Part shown: piece after piece, positions 14,254 to 15,799 of the stretch
Layout of the letters: every line of letters begins with the position of its first letter
Numbering within the stretch: position 1 is the stretch's first letter
Source of the DNA: Bacteroidales bacterium UBA2287
Lineage (GTDB): Bacteria > Bacteroidota > Bacteroidia > Bacteroidales > Tenuifilaceae
DNA: 15,799 nt
Reading direction: 5' to 3'
NCBI GenBank assembly: GCA_002345675.1
Contig: DDWL01000028.1
Span: 8,194-23,992 of the forward strand
Position numbers and translations under genes: made by a program
Notes under the pieces: model-generated
Database searches by the model: none
Seen by the model: only the letters and a program-made list of their open reading frames with translations
What the model was told of the DNA's origin: nothing

Positions 14254-15692
14254 ACAAACCTATTGATTAACTTTTTAAACTCGTTACGGTAGGCAACAAG
14301 CAACCCTCCAAAAATAACTAAAGTTGCAAGTGCACCACTAAGGTAAACATTTACAACAAAGAATTGCTTAACAATTTCGACTGCTATTATTAATACAAGG
14401 CTAACCAAAGGAATGTAAAGTGTTTTCGAAAGATTCCATTGAATTGGGATAGTTTTTCGAGAATAAATAAAAACACCTAACATTTGTATTAACTCCGATA
14501 CTAACAACGCAATTACTGCCCCGTAAATATTAAGAATTGGTATAAGTAAGTAGTTTAACCAAATGGCAATAAAAAGATTTATAGTATTAATTAGAAATAA
14601 GAACTTAGTTTTTTTTTCATAAAAAATGGCAAACGAATACACAAAGTACTGAGAACGTGGAATAAAGCGTATATAAATAATACTAACATAAGTTGCCGCA
14701 AGCTTTATATCGGTTTCGAAAAACAGATGAAAATAAGCTATTGTTGGAATTATGGCTAATGCAATAACTAATTGTGTTTGAGCCATAAGCATATTTCCAA
14801 GTGAACGTATTTCGGCACTATGTTTTTGTATTCCTTTTTTCATATACAAAAAAACCTCTGGTTGAGTAGCAGCCTGAATTCCCTGAATTATTAGCATTAT
14901 TCCATTAGCAAAATTCATTACAGTAATGTAAATCCCTAGTTTCACAGGGTTACTTTCCATAAAGTACTTATCAACAAAAAATAGTGCCCAGCTAATTAAC
15001 CCATACTGCACCAATGGGAAGGCAAACCTAAAAATGGGCTTCATAAATTCCCTATCGTAAATAAAACCCGATTGCCTAAAAATTTTAAATAATATATATA
15101 CAGAAACTATTGAACCACCAATGGCAGAACCATGAACGTACCCTAAAAATGACATATCCCATAAAAGAACTCCTGCGACTTGAAATCCAGCACGAATAAT
15201 TGCTAAGGCAATATTAACCCCAACAAATGCCTTAATACGCTTTTCATTACGAAAAAGGGCTGTAGCAGTAAAAAAAATTGCCCGGTTTATACCAATCACA
15301 ACCGATGCAAATCCATAGGAAGAAAAATCTTTTAGCTCAGGTTGCGAAAATAGGTTGCCTATATAATTTCGAAGCACAAATACAGCAAGAAGCATTATAA
15401 TCCCTCTGAAAAGAATGGAAATATAAGTTCCTGAAACTAATTTGTTGTAATCGACTTTACTTTCATTGTTATCGTAGTAAAAGCGAGAAATGGCAGCGTG
15501 CATCGAAAAGACAATGATGGTAAATGCCAAGGTTGTTACCTGTTCGGCAATGCCAATTCTCGAGAAATCGGCTGCCGAGAGTTTATCGACTCCTTCAATT
15601 ATTGGTTGCGTAAATAACTGTATCACTGGAGGTAATGCAGCAAGTGCAGAGTAAAGAAGAGAAAGTTTTAAGTAACTATACTTATTTAGCAT
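14250..15692 (-). CDS. wzx: Wzx-type polysaccharide flippase (MOP superfamily)
   Basis: This 480-residue polytopic protein has about 12-14 hydrophobic helices spread along its length. Family-typical features are an early Arg/Phe-Tyr segment (ISRFYYD), FRFAFPLVQYGLISWALFFVDKYF in the middle (the usual FxxPL...DRY-like hairpin), and a Lys/Arg-rich C-terminus. Wzx proteins flip undecaprenyl-linked oligosaccharide units from the cytoplasmic to the periplasmic face of the inner membrane, for later polymerisation or attachment. It is the first gene of the operon visible here and overlaps the glycosyltransferase by an ATGA junction. No Wzy polymerase, chain-length regulator or initiating transferase lies in the window, so the final glycan (capsule, O-antigen or glycoprotein glycan) is open. 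Confidence 0.88.
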   Translation of the reverse strand: MLNKYSYLKLSLLYSALAALPPVIQLFTQPIIEGVDKLSAADFSRIGIAEQVTTLAFTIIVFSMHAAISRFYYDNNESKVDYNKLVSGTYISILFRGIIMLLAVFVLRNYIGNLFSQPELKDFSSYGFASVVIGINRAIFFTATALFRNEKRIKAFVGVNIALAIIRAGFQVAGVLLWDMSFLGYVHGSAIGGSIVSVYILFKIFRQSGFIYDREFMKPIFRFAFPLVQYGLISWALFFVDKYFMESNPVKLGIYITVMNFANGIMLIIQGIQAATQPEVFLYMKKGIQKHSAEIRSLGNMLMAQTQLVIALAIIPTIAYFHLFFETDIKLAATYVSIIYIRFIPRSQYFVYSFAIFYEKKTKFLFLINTINLFIAIWLNYLLIPILNIYGAVIALLVSELIQMLGVFIYSRKTIPIQWNLSKTLYIPLVSLVLIIAVEIVKQFFVVNVYLSGALATLVIFGGLLVAYRNEFKKLINRFV

Positions 15693-15712
15693 ATTAGCTT
15701 ATTGGGCAAAAG

Positions 15713-15720
15713 CAAAGATA
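15713..15720 (-). promoter_or_regulatory. Candidate -7 box upstream of the flippase gene
   Basis: TATCTTTG on the minus strand matches the Bacteroidota -7 consensus TAnnTTTG exactly and lies 20 bases before the ATG at 15692. No good TTTG is seen 19-21 bases upstream (the region reads TTTTCACA), so this is a half-supported promoter. If real, the glycan operon starts here. Confidence 0.4.
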
Positions 15721-15799
15721 TAAAAATACTGTTTTTTACATTGTGAAAATTTGTTGTCCTTATTTTACCAAATTATTTTCCTGACTTCATCAATAGGAC

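Overview
The window is about 15.8 kb of AT-rich DNA from a member of the Bacteroidota. The evidence is the set of protein families, candidate promoters of the Bacteroidota type (TTTG about 20 nt upstream of TAnnTTTG), no evident Shine-Dalgarno dependence, and intergenic repeats of a kind common in this phylum. Every gene I accept lies on the minus strand, so transcription runs from high to low coordinates. No tRNA, rRNA, CRISPR array, insertion sequence or phage gene is visible.

Region 1 (15692 down to 10116) is a tightly packed surface-glycan operon: a Wzx-type flippase, a 611-residue GT-B-like glycosyltransferase, an SpsF/NeuA-type cytidylyltransferase, a NeuB-family nonulosonic acid synthase and a KdsC-like HAD phosphatase. 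Two junctions are 4-base ATGA overlaps, one gap is 10 bases and one overlap is 32 bases. Together they would make, dephosphorylate and CMP-activate a sialic-acid-like sugar, then transfer it and flip the glycan across the inner membrane. The sugar cannot be named, because the genes for its precursor are outside the window.

Region 2 (about 10034 to 7960) is a two-gene operon with a near-consensus promoter. It encodes a periplasmic PapD-like chaperone and a secreted protein built of exactly phased 24-residue MORN/YwqK repeats. Region 3 (7750 to 5775) is a separately promoted gene for a membrane protein with TPRs and a SpoIIE/PP2C serine phosphatase domain.

Region 4 (5043 to 233) is a three-gene operon with its own candidate promoter: two small secreted proteins that look paralogous, with a hairpin between them, followed by a 1176-residue outer-membrane protein. 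That protein has Ig-like N-terminal domains, a large usher-like beta-barrel region, Ca-binding/carboxypeptidase-regulatory-like domains and a C-terminal peptidoglycan-binding OmpA domain. Taken with the PapD-like chaperone of Region 2, this looks like an uncharacterised chaperone/usher-like surface-fibre or secretion system. It is the most interesting part of the window, and its function is inferred.

The intergenic regions (1-232, 4985-5774, 7653-7959) are filled with repeats: degenerate cgcagat arrays, a 148-bp direct repeat, and two copies of a small palindromic element that each appear inserted inside a larger repeat at a CA|GAT site.
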